Source: Pseudodonghicola flavimaris (GTDB lineage Bacteria; Pseudomonadota; Alphaproteobacteria; Rhodobacterales; Rhodobacteraceae). Taken from it: a stretch of DNA of 64,000 nucleotides. The notes beneath the pieces were generated by a model. It was not told the origin of the DNA. It did not search any database and saw only the letters and a list, made by a program, of their open reading frames with translations. A program made the translations under genes and the position numbers. Shown one piece after another: positions 16,710 to 24,705 of the stretch; position 1 is the first letter of the stretch; the number at the start of each line of letters is the position of its first letter. The stretch covers positions 1 through 64,000 of the forward strand of contig NZ_JASNJD010000002.1 in NCBI RefSeq assembly GCF_030164425.1. Reading direction: 5' to 3'.

Positions 16710-17273
16710 ATGACACGTTTCGCCCCCTTTCTCCTGCTCGCTCTCGTCGCCTGCGGCGACAACGATCCGCGCTATCTGATCTCCGCCCCGGCTGAGACCG
16801 GCACGGCGGGTCAGGTCGCGCTGCGGGTCGCCACGCTCGAAGTGCGGCAGGTCTCTCTGCCGGCCTATGCCGCCGAGGATGAGATCCTGCGCGAGGACGA
16901 GACCGGCGCGCTGAAACCGGTGCAGGGCGCGCTCTGGGCCGACACGCCGCCGCGGGCGATGACCCAGCTCTTGGCCGACCGCATCGCCGCGCGCAGCCGG
17001 GCGCAGGTCGCCGCCGAGCCCTGGCCGCTCTCCACCCCGGCGCAGGCGCTGGTCGATGTCCGGGTCTCCGAACTGGCGGCGCGGCTCGACGGCCAGATGC
17101 ATCTGACCGGGCAATTCGCGATCTCCTCCCCCGATCAGATCGTACGCGAACGCATCGCCCCCTTCGCCATCGCCGTGCCGCTTGCCGGCGACACCCCGGC
17201 AGAGATCGCCCGGGCGACCGGCCGCGCGCTGGAGCAGCTGGCAGAGCAGGTCATCGCCACACTGCGCCGCTGA
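16710..17273 (+). CDS. pqiC: PqiC-type outer-membrane lipoprotein
   Basis: A 187-residue lipoprotein. The short signal MTRFAPFLLLALVAC ends in the lipobox LVAC, so the mature protein starts at Cys15. The body matches the ABC-type transport auxiliary component family (YLISAPAETG; LRVATLEVRQVSLPAYA; RAMTQLLADRIAARS). PqiC is the outer-membrane dock for the PqiB tube. It is the last gene of the pqi operon; its stop is only 3 bp from the stop of the convergent peptidase gene and no hairpin separates them. Confidence 0.87.
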   Translation: MTRFAPFLLLALVACGDNDPRYLISAPAETGTAGQVALRVATLEVRQVSLPAYAAEDEILREDETGALKPVQGALWADTPPRAMTQLLADRIAARSRAQVAAEPWPLSTPAQALVDVRVSELAARLDGQMHLTGQFAISSPDQIVRERIAPFAIAVPLAGDTPAEIARATGRALEQLAEQVIATLRR

Positions 17274-17276
17274 GGT

Positions 17277-18650
17277 TCAACCGGCGGCAGCAGGGGGTGT
17301 GGCAGGGGTTGTGGCGGGGGCACGGGTGTCCGGCGCGCTGGCCGCGACCTGCTGCAGATAGGCGCCACGCGGATCGTCGCCCCGGGGTGGCAGCAGCCCC
17401 GCCTGCAATGCCGGCACGATCGCTTCCAGCGCCGCGATGGCACCCGCCTGTTCCGCCGCCAGCCGCTCCGTCAGCGCCGCACGGCAGGCGGCATCGGCCG
17501 TCGCCGGCAGCGCACGGGCGGCGCTGAACGCGTCGGCTTCGATCCGGTCCAGCGCCGCGCGCAAATAGCGGGCCGTGCCGGCATAGTCACGCTCCACCAG
17601 CCGCTGCAGCCGCTGCATCCGCCACCAGGCGTCGGGCGCGTCTTCCGCCGGCTGGCTCCAACCCGGCGGCAGCGCCGCGTCGATCCAGACCGGCACGAAG
17701 GACGACAGGCAGGGCGAACAGAGGCTGGACCAGATCACCGGCCCGCGATCGGCGCCCAGCTCCGCCACCATGCTCGCCACGGTTTCCGAGCTCCGGTCCG
17801 CCGCCGTCGCATGCATGCAGACCATGCCGGAGCCATCCAGCCCCGGCCGCCAGTCCGCCGCGACATCGCCGTGATCGCGCAGCTGCGCCACCATCTGGTC
17901 CAAGCTCACCGGCCCCTGCGCCAATGCGCCCATGCCCGCCTGCGACATCGCCAGCCGCGCCCGGCAACTGGGCAGAAACGGCAGATCGGGATCGGTATAG
18001 GCGGCGGCCCAGTCAAAGGCGGTGCCCGGACGGTGCCAGCCCTGCGCCTCGGCAAAGGCGATGGCATCGGCGGAAATCCGGTCGAACTCCGTCCCGATGG
18101 AATAGACGTTGGAGATCGAGGCCCAGTCGCGCACCCGTTTCGCCACCCAGTGCGGCCCGGCGGTCTCCAGCACCCAGGCCCGGGTCGGATCGGCGAGTAT
18201 GAAGGCGTTCTGATAGAACATGTCACGGTGGGTCGAGGCGCGACCCGACTGGCCGTAGGTCTCGATCAGCCCGGTCAGAACCTCCAGCCCCTCATCGGCG
18301 TCCCGGGCCCGCTCCAGCGTCAACCGCAGCAGATCCATGCCCAGAAGCCCGGGCGCCTGCCCGGCCGGCAAGCGCGACCATTCGGCCTCGTTGCCGATGG
18401 CAAGCCCATGTTCGTTGACGCCATGTTCGAACCCCCACATCCACCAGGGGCGAGAGCCGACATGGGCATAGGTATGGGGCACCTGCGGTATATCGACATA
18501 GGTCATCCGCACGCGGCTGCCCGGCGGGTGATCCGCCGCCGCAGTCCGGGTCAGATATTGCGCCTCGTTCGGCTCGCGGTCGGAATTCTTCGCCAGGAGC
18601 ACCCGCCCCGAGGCGGTGATCGAGCCCAAGGCGATCATCGTGTCACACAT
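17277..18650 (-). CDS. C69-family dipeptidase
   Basis: A 457-residue N-terminal-nucleophile peptidase of family C69 (PepD/secernin type). It starts MCDTMIALG, so removal of Met exposes the catalytic Cys2. Other family blocks are LLAKNSDREPNEAQYL, WMWGFEHGVNEHGLAIGNEA and ADPTRAWVLETAG. No signal peptide is seen, so it probably acts on dipeptides in the cytosol. AAGGAAAG precedes the ATG. It is preceded on the same strand by the molybdoenzyme gene (160 bp gap) and does not look tied to it in function. Confidence 0.9.
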   Translation of the reverse strand: MCDTMIALGSITASGRVLLAKNSDREPNEAQYLTRTAAADHPPGSRVRMTYVDIPQVPHTYAHVGSRPWWMWGFEHGVNEHGLAIGNEAEWSRLPAGQAPGLLGMDLLRLTLERARDADEGLEVLTGLIETYGQSGRASTHRDMFYQNAFILADPTRAWVLETAGPHWVAKRVRDWASISNVYSIGTEFDRISADAIAFAEAQGWHRPGTAFDWAAAYTDPDLPFLPSCRARLAMSQAGMGALAQGPVSLDQMVAQLRDHGDVAADWRPGLDGSGMVCMHATAADRSSETVASMVAELGADRGPVIWSSLCSPCLSSFVPVWIDAALPPGWSQPAEDAPDAWWRMQRLQRLVERDYAGTARYLRAALDRIEADAFSAARALPATADAACRAALTERLAAEQAGAIAALEAIVPALQAGLLPPRGDDPRGAYLQQVAASAPDTRAPATTPATPPAAAG

Positions 18651-18736
18651 ATCCGCTTTCCTTCTGCCGCCCTGCGCCCGGGGCGCGTCCGCCCGTCAAT
18701 GGATCGCGCGACCCTAGCGCGGCACCTCCGGGATGG

Positions 18737-18753
18737 AAAACGCCGAAACGGCG
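18737..18753 (-). terminator. Candidate terminator after the molybdoenzyme gene
   Basis: On the minus strand CGCCG-TTT-CGGCG is followed by TTTT (plus 18737-18753). The stem is short but the T-tract is in the right place, about 60 bp after the molybdoenzyme stop. Confidence 0.5.
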
Positions 18754-18810
18754 GGGCGCCCCGCGGATCGGCCGGGAGCGGGCAAAGCGCGGCAAAACCC
18801 GGCAGACGCG

Positions 18811-21147
18811 CTAGCCGCGCGGCAGGATCTCCGCATGCGGCACCACCGGCGGTACCGGCCCGGTCCAGCGGGTCACCGCCACCAGCGACAGCTGACCTAT
18901 GCACCCCTGGCTGAGCCCGGAGGCGGCGATATCGGCCGTCAGGATATTGGGGTTGCCGTTGACGCAGACGGTGATCTCCGCATCCTCGCCCGGCGGGGTC
19001 AGGCGGCGCGGCGCATACCAGGCCCCGGTCGACAGCTGGATCACCCCCGGCATCACCGCCTCGGACGGCTGCAGCGCCACCAGCGCGCCGCCGCGATCGT
19101 TGCGCAGCAGCACCGTATCGCCCGCCGCCAGCCCCAGACGCGCCGCATCGGCGGCGTTCATCCGCGCACAATCACGCCCGTCCCGTTTGCCCGCCATGCT
19201 GGTCGGACCGAAATCGAGCTGGCTGTGCAGCTTGCCGCGCGGCTGGTTGGCGACCAGCTGGAACGGGAACCGCCGCGCCAGATCCGATCCCAGCCATTCC
19301 CGGGGCGGCAGCCAGCAGGGATGCCCCGGCAGACCGGCCCGCGCCACCCGATCGGACCAGATTTCGATCCGGCCGGTCTCTGTCGCCAGCCCCGCCGCCT
19401 CCGGATCGGCATGAAACCGCGCCATGCGCGCACCGCCCTCCTGCACCGGCAGGGCAATCGGGTCACCCGCCATGAAGGCGGCGAATTCCGGCGCCGGCAG
19501 ATCCATCCGCGCCAGCGCCTCCTGCGTGCGCCGATAGAGCCGCGCCTGCCAGCCCGCCGCATCCAGCCCCTCGGTATAGGGTGTCTCACACCCCAGCCGC
19601 GCCGCCAGCGCCGAAAAGATCGCGAAATCGTCCCGTGTGCCGGCCAGCGGCTCCGCCAGCTGCTGCATCGGGATCAGCAGCGGATCGTGGCTGGCCGCGC
19701 CGATGTCGGACCGTTCCAGCGTCAGGGTGCTGGGAAACACCAGATCGGCATGGGCGGCGGTGGCGGTGCCGACGCTGTCGTGCACGATGATGGTGTCGGG
19801 CCGCGCGAAGGCACGGCTGAGCCGTTGCAGGTCCTGATGGTGATGAAACGGGTTGCCGCCCGCCCAATAGACCAGCCGGATATCGGCATAGCTCCGGGTT
19901 TCACCCTTGTAGGTATAGGCCTGCCCCGGATGCAGCAGCAAATCCGCGATCCGGGCCACCGGGATGAAGTCCGGCACCCGGTTGCGGCCCTGCGGCAGCG
20001 TCGGCAGCGGCAGCGCCAGCGGCGGCTTGCCGGTCGATCCCATCGAGCCCAGCGAATAGCTGAAGCCGCCCCCGGGCGCGGTCCACTGCCCCAGCATCGC
20101 CGCCAGGACCAGCGCCATCCAGATCGGTTGTTCCCCATTCTCGGCCCGCTGCAGCGAATAGGTCGCGGTGACATGGGTGCGCCCCGCCGCCGCCCGGCGG
20201 GCCAGATCGCGGATCGTCGCCGCCGGCACCCCGGTGATCGCCTCGGCCCAGTCGGGCGTCTTCGGCGTGCCGTCTTCGGCACCGGTCAGATAGGGCAAGA
20301 ACCGCTCGTACCCCGAGGTGTAGCGCGCCAGATAGTCCCGGTTCACCAGCCCCTCGGCCTGCAGCTGCCACGCCATGCCCAGCATCAGCGCCACATCGGT
20401 GGCCGGCCGCGGCCGGATCCGCTCGGCCCCCGGCAGATCGGGCAGATCGTCGTCGAGCGGGCTGATCGACACGAAACGGCAGCCGCGCGCCGCCGCCCGT
20501 TCCATATGCCCCCGCGCGGTGTGAAAGCTGTTGCCCCCCGAGGCGATCTGCATCGGCCGCAGCGGCAGCCCGCCGAAGGCCAGCACCAGATCGGCGTGCT
20601 GCTCGATCCCGGCCCAGCAATCGTGATCGCGCGACATCCGGACCGCATTGCCCAGAACCAGCTCCATGATCACCTCGCCGGCGGCGGAGGAATAGGTATC
20701 GACCGAGGAGACATAGCCGCCGAAGACCGTGTTCAGGAAACGGTGCACCTGGCTCTGCGCGTGATGAAACCGCCCGGCGGAGGACCAGCCATAGGACCCG
20801 CCGAAGACATGCGCCCCCGGCAGCGGTCCCCGGGCCGGCAGTTCCGGCCCGGCGCCCTGGCGTGCCAGCTCGGCGGCGGCAAGGTCCAGCGCCCGGTCCC
20901 AGTCGATCGGCACATAGCGGTCGCTGCCACGGCGCGGATCGGGACCCGGCCCGTCCTGCAGCCAACCCTGCCGGACCAGCGGCTGCCGCAGCCGCGCCGG
21001 GTGATCGAGAACGGTGGCGAAATTCTGCAGGATCGGCGACGGGTCGGGGTCCTGCTCCAGCGGCGTGATCTCCAGCCGCGCGCCCTGGCGCCGCGCCCGG
21101 AAAGCGCCCCAGTGGCTGCTGTGGTAACGGAAGGGGGTGTCGTCCAT
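18811..21147 (-). CDS. Molybdopterin oxidoreductase, BisC/DMSO-TMAO reductase family
   Basis: A 778-residue molybdenum enzyme with bis-MGD cofactor. It lacks a Cys-rich iron-sulfur motif at the N-terminus, as in the BisC/TorA/DorA group. The Mo-ligand Ser lies in SSVDTYSSAAGE near residue 140, and FGGSYGWSSAGRFHHAQSQ is a family signature. No Tat signal precedes MDDTPFRYHSSHWGAF, so a cytosolic biotin- or methionine-sulfoxide-type reductase is more likely than a periplasmic respiratory one. I start at ATG 21147, which follows GGGAAG, and not at the in-frame start at 21222. No cognate cytochrome or chaperone gene is nearby. Confidence 0.85.
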   Translation of the reverse strand: MDDTPFRYHSSHWGAFRARRQGARLEITPLEQDPDPSPILQNFATVLDHPARLRQPLVRQGWLQDGPGPDPRRGSDRYVPIDWDRALDLAAAELARQGAGPELPARGPLPGAHVFGGSYGWSSAGRFHHAQSQVHRFLNTVFGGYVSSVDTYSSAAGEVIMELVLGNAVRMSRDHDCWAGIEQHADLVLAFGGLPLRPMQIASGGNSFHTARGHMERAAARGCRFVSISPLDDDLPDLPGAERIRPRPATDVALMLGMAWQLQAEGLVNRDYLARYTSGYERFLPYLTGAEDGTPKTPDWAEAITGVPAATIRDLARRAAAGRTHVTATYSLQRAENGEQPIWMALVLAAMLGQWTAPGGGFSYSLGSMGSTGKPPLALPLPTLPQGRNRVPDFIPVARIADLLLHPGQAYTYKGETRSYADIRLVYWAGGNPFHHHQDLQRLSRAFARPDTIIVHDSVGTATAAHADLVFPSTLTLERSDIGAASHDPLLIPMQQLAEPLAGTRDDFAIFSALAARLGCETPYTEGLDAAGWQARLYRRTQEALARMDLPAPEFAAFMAGDPIALPVQEGGARMARFHADPEAAGLATETGRIEIWSDRVARAGLPGHPCWLPPREWLGSDLARRFPFQLVANQPRGKLHSQLDFGPTSMAGKRDGRDCARMNAADAARLGLAAGDTVLLRNDRGGALVALQPSEAVMPGVIQLSTGAWYAPRRLTPPGEDAEITVCVNGNPNILTADIAASGLSQGCIGQLSLVAVTRWTGPVPPVVPHAEILPRG

Positions 21148-21299
21148 CGGTCTTCCCGTCGGTCGCCGCATCGCGCGCGGCAGCTCCGGCTCAGGGGTAA
21201 ACAGACGGCGGCCGGCTGACAACAGGCTTCACCGCGCTGCCCCGGTTCCCCAAGCCGGCCCGCTCCCCCGGCGCAGGCAGGGGGCCGGCAGCCTCCCGC

Positions 21300-21578
21300 T
21301 CAGGAGCGCGGCTTCTTTCCGGAATCCGCCGGCATCTCGATATTGATCTCAAGGCTGGACACTGCGTTATCGCGCTGCAGCCGGATTTCCACATCCTCAT
21401 CCGCGACGGTGACGTATTTGCGGATCACCTCGAGGATATCGTTCTGCAGCTGCGGCAGGAAATCGGCGGCGCCGGAGCCGCCGGCGCGTTCATGCGCCAG
21501 CAGCAGCTGCAGCCGGTCCTTGGCGGTTTGCGCGGTCTTGGCGCGCCGCGGTTTGAGAGAGAAACCGAACAGGCTCAT
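21300..21578 (-). CDS. minE: Cell division topological specificity factor MinE
   Basis: A 92-residue MinE. The N-terminal membrane-targeting and MinD-binding helix is visible (SLFGFSLKPRRAKTAQTAKDRLQLLLAHER), followed by the dimer domain (LPQLQNDILEVIRKYVTVADEDVEIRLQRD). MinE stimulates MinD ATPase and drives pole-to-pole oscillation of the division inhibitor. It overlaps minD by 4 bp and ends the minCDE operon. Confidence 0.96.
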   Translation of the reverse strand: MSLFGFSLKPRRAKTAQTAKDRLQLLLAHERAGGSGAADFLPQLQNDILEVIRKYVTVADEDVEIRLQRDNAVSSLEINIEMPADSGKKPRS

Positions 21579-22423
21579 GACGTGCGCCCGAACAGACGTT
21601 GGAACAGACCCGGGCGGCGCTCTTCTCCGATCCGCATCTCGACCTCTTCCCCGGTCAGCCGCGCCACTGTGTCCTCATAGGCCATGCTGGCGGTGGACGG
21701 CTCGTCCAGGATCACCGGCGTGCCGACGTTGGAGGCCCGCAGCACCGCCTGGCTTTCGGGAATGATCCCGATCAGCGGCACGGCGAGGATTTCCAGCACA
21801 TCGTCCACCGTCATCATCTCGCCCTTGTCGATCCGGGTCTGATCATGACGGGTGAGCAGGACGCGCGCCTTCACCGGCTCTCCCTCCGGGCTTTCGGCCC
21901 GTTTGGTCTTGCTGGCCAGCAGCCCCAGCACCCGGTCGCTATCGCGGACCGAGGACACCTCGGGGTTGGTCACCACCACCGCCTCATCGGCGAAATACAT
22001 CGCCAGCTGCGCGCCACGCTCGATCCCCGCGGGGCTGTCGCAGATGATGTAGTCGAACTCTTCCTTCAGCTCGTTCAGGACCGCCTCGACCCCATCCTTG
22101 GTCAGCGCATCCTTGTCCCGCGTCTGCGAGGTGGGCAGGATGAACAGGGTGTCGAGCCGCTTGTCCTTGATCAGCGCCTGTTTCAGCCGCGCATCGCCCT
22201 GGATCACGTTGATGAAATCGTACACCACCCGACGTTCGCAGCCCATGATCATGTCCAGGTTGCGCAGACCGACGTCGAAGTCGATCACCACCGTCTTGTG
22301 CCCCAGCTTGGCCAGCCCGGCGGAGATCGCCGCCGCCGAGGTGGTCTTGCCCACGCCGCCCTTGCCGGAGGTGATCACGATGATCTGCCCCAGAGGCGGC
22401 TTCTCCTTCATTTGCGTCGTCAT
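21575..22423 (-). CDS. minD: Septum site-determining ATPase MinD
   Basis: A 282-residue ParA/MinD ATPase. The deviant Walker A is TSGKGGVGKTTS and the A' motif is VVIDFDVGLRNLDMIMGCERRVVYDF. The C-terminal amphipathic membrane-targeting helix is present (PGLFQRLFGR). MinD-ATP binds the membrane, recruits MinC and is released by MinE. It overlaps minC upstream and minE downstream by 4 bp each. Confidence 0.97.
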   Translation of the reverse strand: MTTQMKEKPPLGQIIVITSGKGGVGKTTSAAAISAGLAKLGHKTVVIDFDVGLRNLDMIMGCERRVVYDFINVIQGDARLKQALIKDKRLDTLFILPTSQTRDKDALTKDGVEAVLNELKEEFDYIICDSPAGIERGAQLAMYFADEAVVVTNPEVSSVRDSDRVLGLLASKTKRAESPEGEPVKARVLLTRHDQTRIDKGEMMTVDDVLEILAVPLIGIIPESQAVLRASNVGTPVILDEPSTASMAYEDTVARLTGEEVEMRIGEERRPGLFQRLFGRTS

Positions 22424-23169
22424 GTGAGCGCCTCCAAATACAAGCCTTCGTCCTTTAGAAACACCTGCAGACTGTGGTTCCGCAGCGTGTCGCCGATGCT
22501 TTCGCTGGTGCGATAGATTCCGGCGATGGCCAACAGTTCCGCTTCCTGTCTCAGGCAGAAGATGCGGGCGGATTCATTGCCGTGAACACCGGCGAAGGCC
22601 CGACCGCGCAGCGTGCCGTAAACATGAATATTGCCGGACGCAACCAGTTCGGCGCCGGAAGAGACCGAGCCGATCACGGTGAGATCGCCGCGCTCGGCGA
22701 AAATCACCTGACCCGAGCGCACCGGCTTGGTGATCAGCTTGTTGTCGGGCGGCAGCAGGCGGTCGATCTTGCTGCGCCCGCTCTTGCCCGCCTTCTCGAC
22801 CGAGGTTTCACGGCCGATGGCGACAGGGATCAGCCCCAGCGCCTCGGTCGCCTCGCGCTGCGGGTCGGAGGAGACGTTCTGCACCCCGAAGACCTGCAGA
22901 TTGCGCTTGCGCAGCTCGGCCACCAGGGCGCGCAGCACCTCCTTGTCGGTCAGCCCGGGGACCAGCCCCAGATCCAGCAGCAGCGGCGCGTTCAGCAGCA
23001 GCTGCGGCGCCCGGTGCAGGTGTTCGTCGAGCGCCTCGTAAAACGCGGCGTCGAGCTTGGCGCTCTCCAGCCGAAGGGCAATCGCGGTGATGAACCGTCC
23101 GCGTATCTGAAAGGGCTGGGCGGTGACCGTAGCGCGCCCGCTCCGGCCGTTTGCTGTCTCTGTCCGCAC
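22420..23169 (-). CDS. minC: Septum site-determining protein MinC
   Basis: A 249-residue inhibitor of FtsZ assembly. The N-terminal FtsZ-binding domain (about 20-120) is less conserved. The C-terminal beta-helix that binds MinD is clear: RSGQVIFAERGDLTVIGSVSSGAELVASGNIHVYGTLRGRAFAG. The listed start is a GTG at 23169; the first 15 residues are outside the conserved domain, so the real start could be slightly downstream. It is the first gene of minCDE. Confidence 0.93.
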   Translation of the reverse strand: MRTETANGRSGRATVTAQPFQIRGRFITAIALRLESAKLDAAFYEALDEHLHRAPQLLLNAPLLLDLGLVPGLTDKEVLRALVAELRKRNLQVFGVQNVSSDPQREATEALGLIPVAIGRETSVEKAGKSGRSKIDRLLPPDNKLITKPVRSGQVIFAERGDLTVIGSVSSGAELVASGNIHVYGTLRGRAFAGVHGNESARIFCLRQEAELLAIAGIYRTSESIGDTLRNHSLQVFLKDEGLYLEALT

Positions 23170-23531
23170 CTGGACTGTGCTCCTGCTCTCGTCATCGGGT
23201 GTGATTCGGCGGCACCCGTGTTTTTCCGGTCACATAGACGTGTTCGGCAGGGCTCTGCATCGCCAAAGTGCATCTTTGGCGAGATTGGGCGATTTCCTGC
23301 AAGAAATCCGCAGCCGGCGTGGAGACATTCCGCTCACCCCGCCACCCCGACACGCCGGAGGCTTGACCCGGGGTGATCCAGGGATGCGAAACTGCGCCGC
23401 CCGGAAGGCGTACGGATTGCCGCCGTCGCTGTCGGCGCAACCGCAAGAGGCAGGCGCCGCAGCTGCCATGGCCCGCCACGATCCCGGCCACGGGTCCCCC
23501 TGCGGCCGGGATGCTGTCATCGCGCCGAGGA
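23170..23531. other. Intergenic region between minC and the alcohol dehydrogenase gene
   Basis: This 362-bp stretch must hold the minC promoter, for which I see no clear -35/-10 pair, and a hairpin near the dehydrogenase stop. ATCCCGGCC (23481-23489) pairs with GGCCGGGAT (23504-23512) over a 14-nt loop, without a T-tract. I find no gene in it; the short frames present lack any recognisable family. Confidence 0.5.
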
Positions 23532-24569
23532 TCAGGCGCTCAGGATCACCTTCATCGCCTTTTCGCGCGCTGCGTTTCCGAAGACCTCATAGGCATCCAT
23601 CATCTCGTCCAGCTTGAAGCGGTGGGTCACCAGCTTGGAAGGATCGACCTTGCCGGAGCCCAGCGTCTTCAGCAGCATCGGGGTGGTGTTGGTATTCACC
23701 AGACCCATCGAGATGTTGATGTTCTTGATCCAGAGCTCTTCGATATGCAGCTCGACCGGGGTGCCATGCACGCCGACGTTGGCGATATTGCCGCCGGCTG
23801 AGACGATCTTCTGGCAGGTGTCGAAGGTCGCCGGCACGCCGACCGCCTCGATCGCCACGTCGACGCCCCTGCCGTCGGTCATCTCCATGATCTTGGCCAC
23901 CGCATCCTCGGTCCCGACCTGGATGGTGTCGGTGGCGCCGAACTGCCGCGCCAGCGCCAGCCGCGCCGGATCCATGTCGATCATCACGATCCGCCCCGGC
24001 GAATAGAATTGCGAGGTCAGCAGCACCGACATGCCCACCGGACCGGCGCCGACGATGGCAATGGTGTCACCCGGTTTGACATGACCGTATTGCACGCCGA
24101 TCTCGAACCCGGTCGGCATGATGTCCGACAGCATCACCAGCGCCTCTTCATCCGCGCCCTCCGGGATCGGATAGAGCGAGTTGTCGCCATGCGGGATCCG
24201 CACGTATTCGGCCTGGGTGCCGTCGATCAGATGGCCGAGGATCCAGCCGCCGTCCTCGCAATGGGCATAGAGGCTGCGCTTGCAGTTGGCACACTTGCCG
24301 CAGGAGGTGACGCAGGAGATCAGAACGGCGTCGCCGGGTTTGAAATTCGCCACCGCGTCGCCGACCGCCTCGACGACACCGACCCCCTCGTGCCCCAGCG
24401 TCCGCCCCGGCGTCACCGCCGGCACATCGCCCTTGAGGATATGCAGATCGGTGCCGCAGATCGTCGTTTTGGTGATCTTCACGATCACGTCGGTCGGCTT
24501 CTCGATCGCCGGTTTTTCCTTTTCGACCCAATCCTTCTGACCGGGACCTTGATAGACCAGAGCTTTCAT
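23532..24569 (-). CDS. Zinc-dependent alcohol dehydrogenase
   Basis: A 345-residue medium-chain dehydrogenase. Catalytic zinc ligands are visible in TTICGTDLHI and TLGHEGVG, the structural zinc site is CGKCANCKRSLYAHC and the NAD-binding motif is IVGAGPVG. SDIMPTGFEIGVQYG and GVDVAIEAVGVP are typical of the isopropanol/2,3-butanediol-type branch. It oxidises an alcohol to an aldehyde or ketone in the cytosol; the exact substrate is not clear. I start at ATG 24569 (MKALVYQG); longer frames upstream have no homology. It is preceded on the same strand by an AcoR-like regulator, its likely activator. Confidence 0.9.
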   Translation of the reverse strand: MKALVYQGPGQKDWVEKEKPAIEKPTDVIVKITKTTICGTDLHILKGDVPAVTPGRTLGHEGVGVVEAVGDAVANFKPGDAVLISCVTSCGKCANCKRSLYAHCEDGGWILGHLIDGTQAEYVRIPHGDNSLYPIPEGADEEALVMLSDIMPTGFEIGVQYGHVKPGDTIAIVGAGPVGMSVLLTSQFYSPGRIVMIDMDPARLALARQFGATDTIQVGTEDAVAKIMEMTDGRGVDVAIEAVGVPATFDTCQKIVSAGGNIANVGVHGTPVELHIEELWIKNINISMGLVNTNTTPMLLKTLGSGKVDPSKLVTHRFKLDEMMDAYEVFGNAAREKAMKVILSA

Positions 24570-24663
24570 CCTGGTGCCTCCTCTCTCACGCATTGCATGC
24601 TGTTGCATACCCGAGGATAGGCGGCGCCCAATTCCCCCGGAAGAGCCGCAGGGTGGGGGGAAA

Positions 24664-24680
24664 TGTCCGATTTTCGGACA
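24664..24680. promoter_or_regulatory. Palindrome TGTCCGA-TTT-TCGGACA
   Basis: A perfect inverted repeat (7-bp arms, 3-bp centre) about 95 bp upstream of the alcohol dehydrogenase start and just after the stop of the AcoR-like regulator gene. Activators of the AcoR group bind inverted repeats that begin TGTC and end GACA, so it is a good candidate enhancer site. It could also form a hairpin in RNA, but no T-tract follows. Confidence 0.55.
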
Positions 24681-24705
24681 GTCCGGATCACCTGCGCGTG
24701 AGCGC

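Noticed and set aside
18733-21219. Plus-strand open frame of 828 codons opposite the molybdoenzyme
   Set aside because: Antisense shadow; Arg/Pro-rich with no fold signature.
24570-24660. Sigma-54 promoter for the alcohol dehydrogenase
   Set aside because: The only GG-N10-GC match has a poor -24 and -12 sequence, and the adjacent regulator lacks the sigma-54 contact loop.
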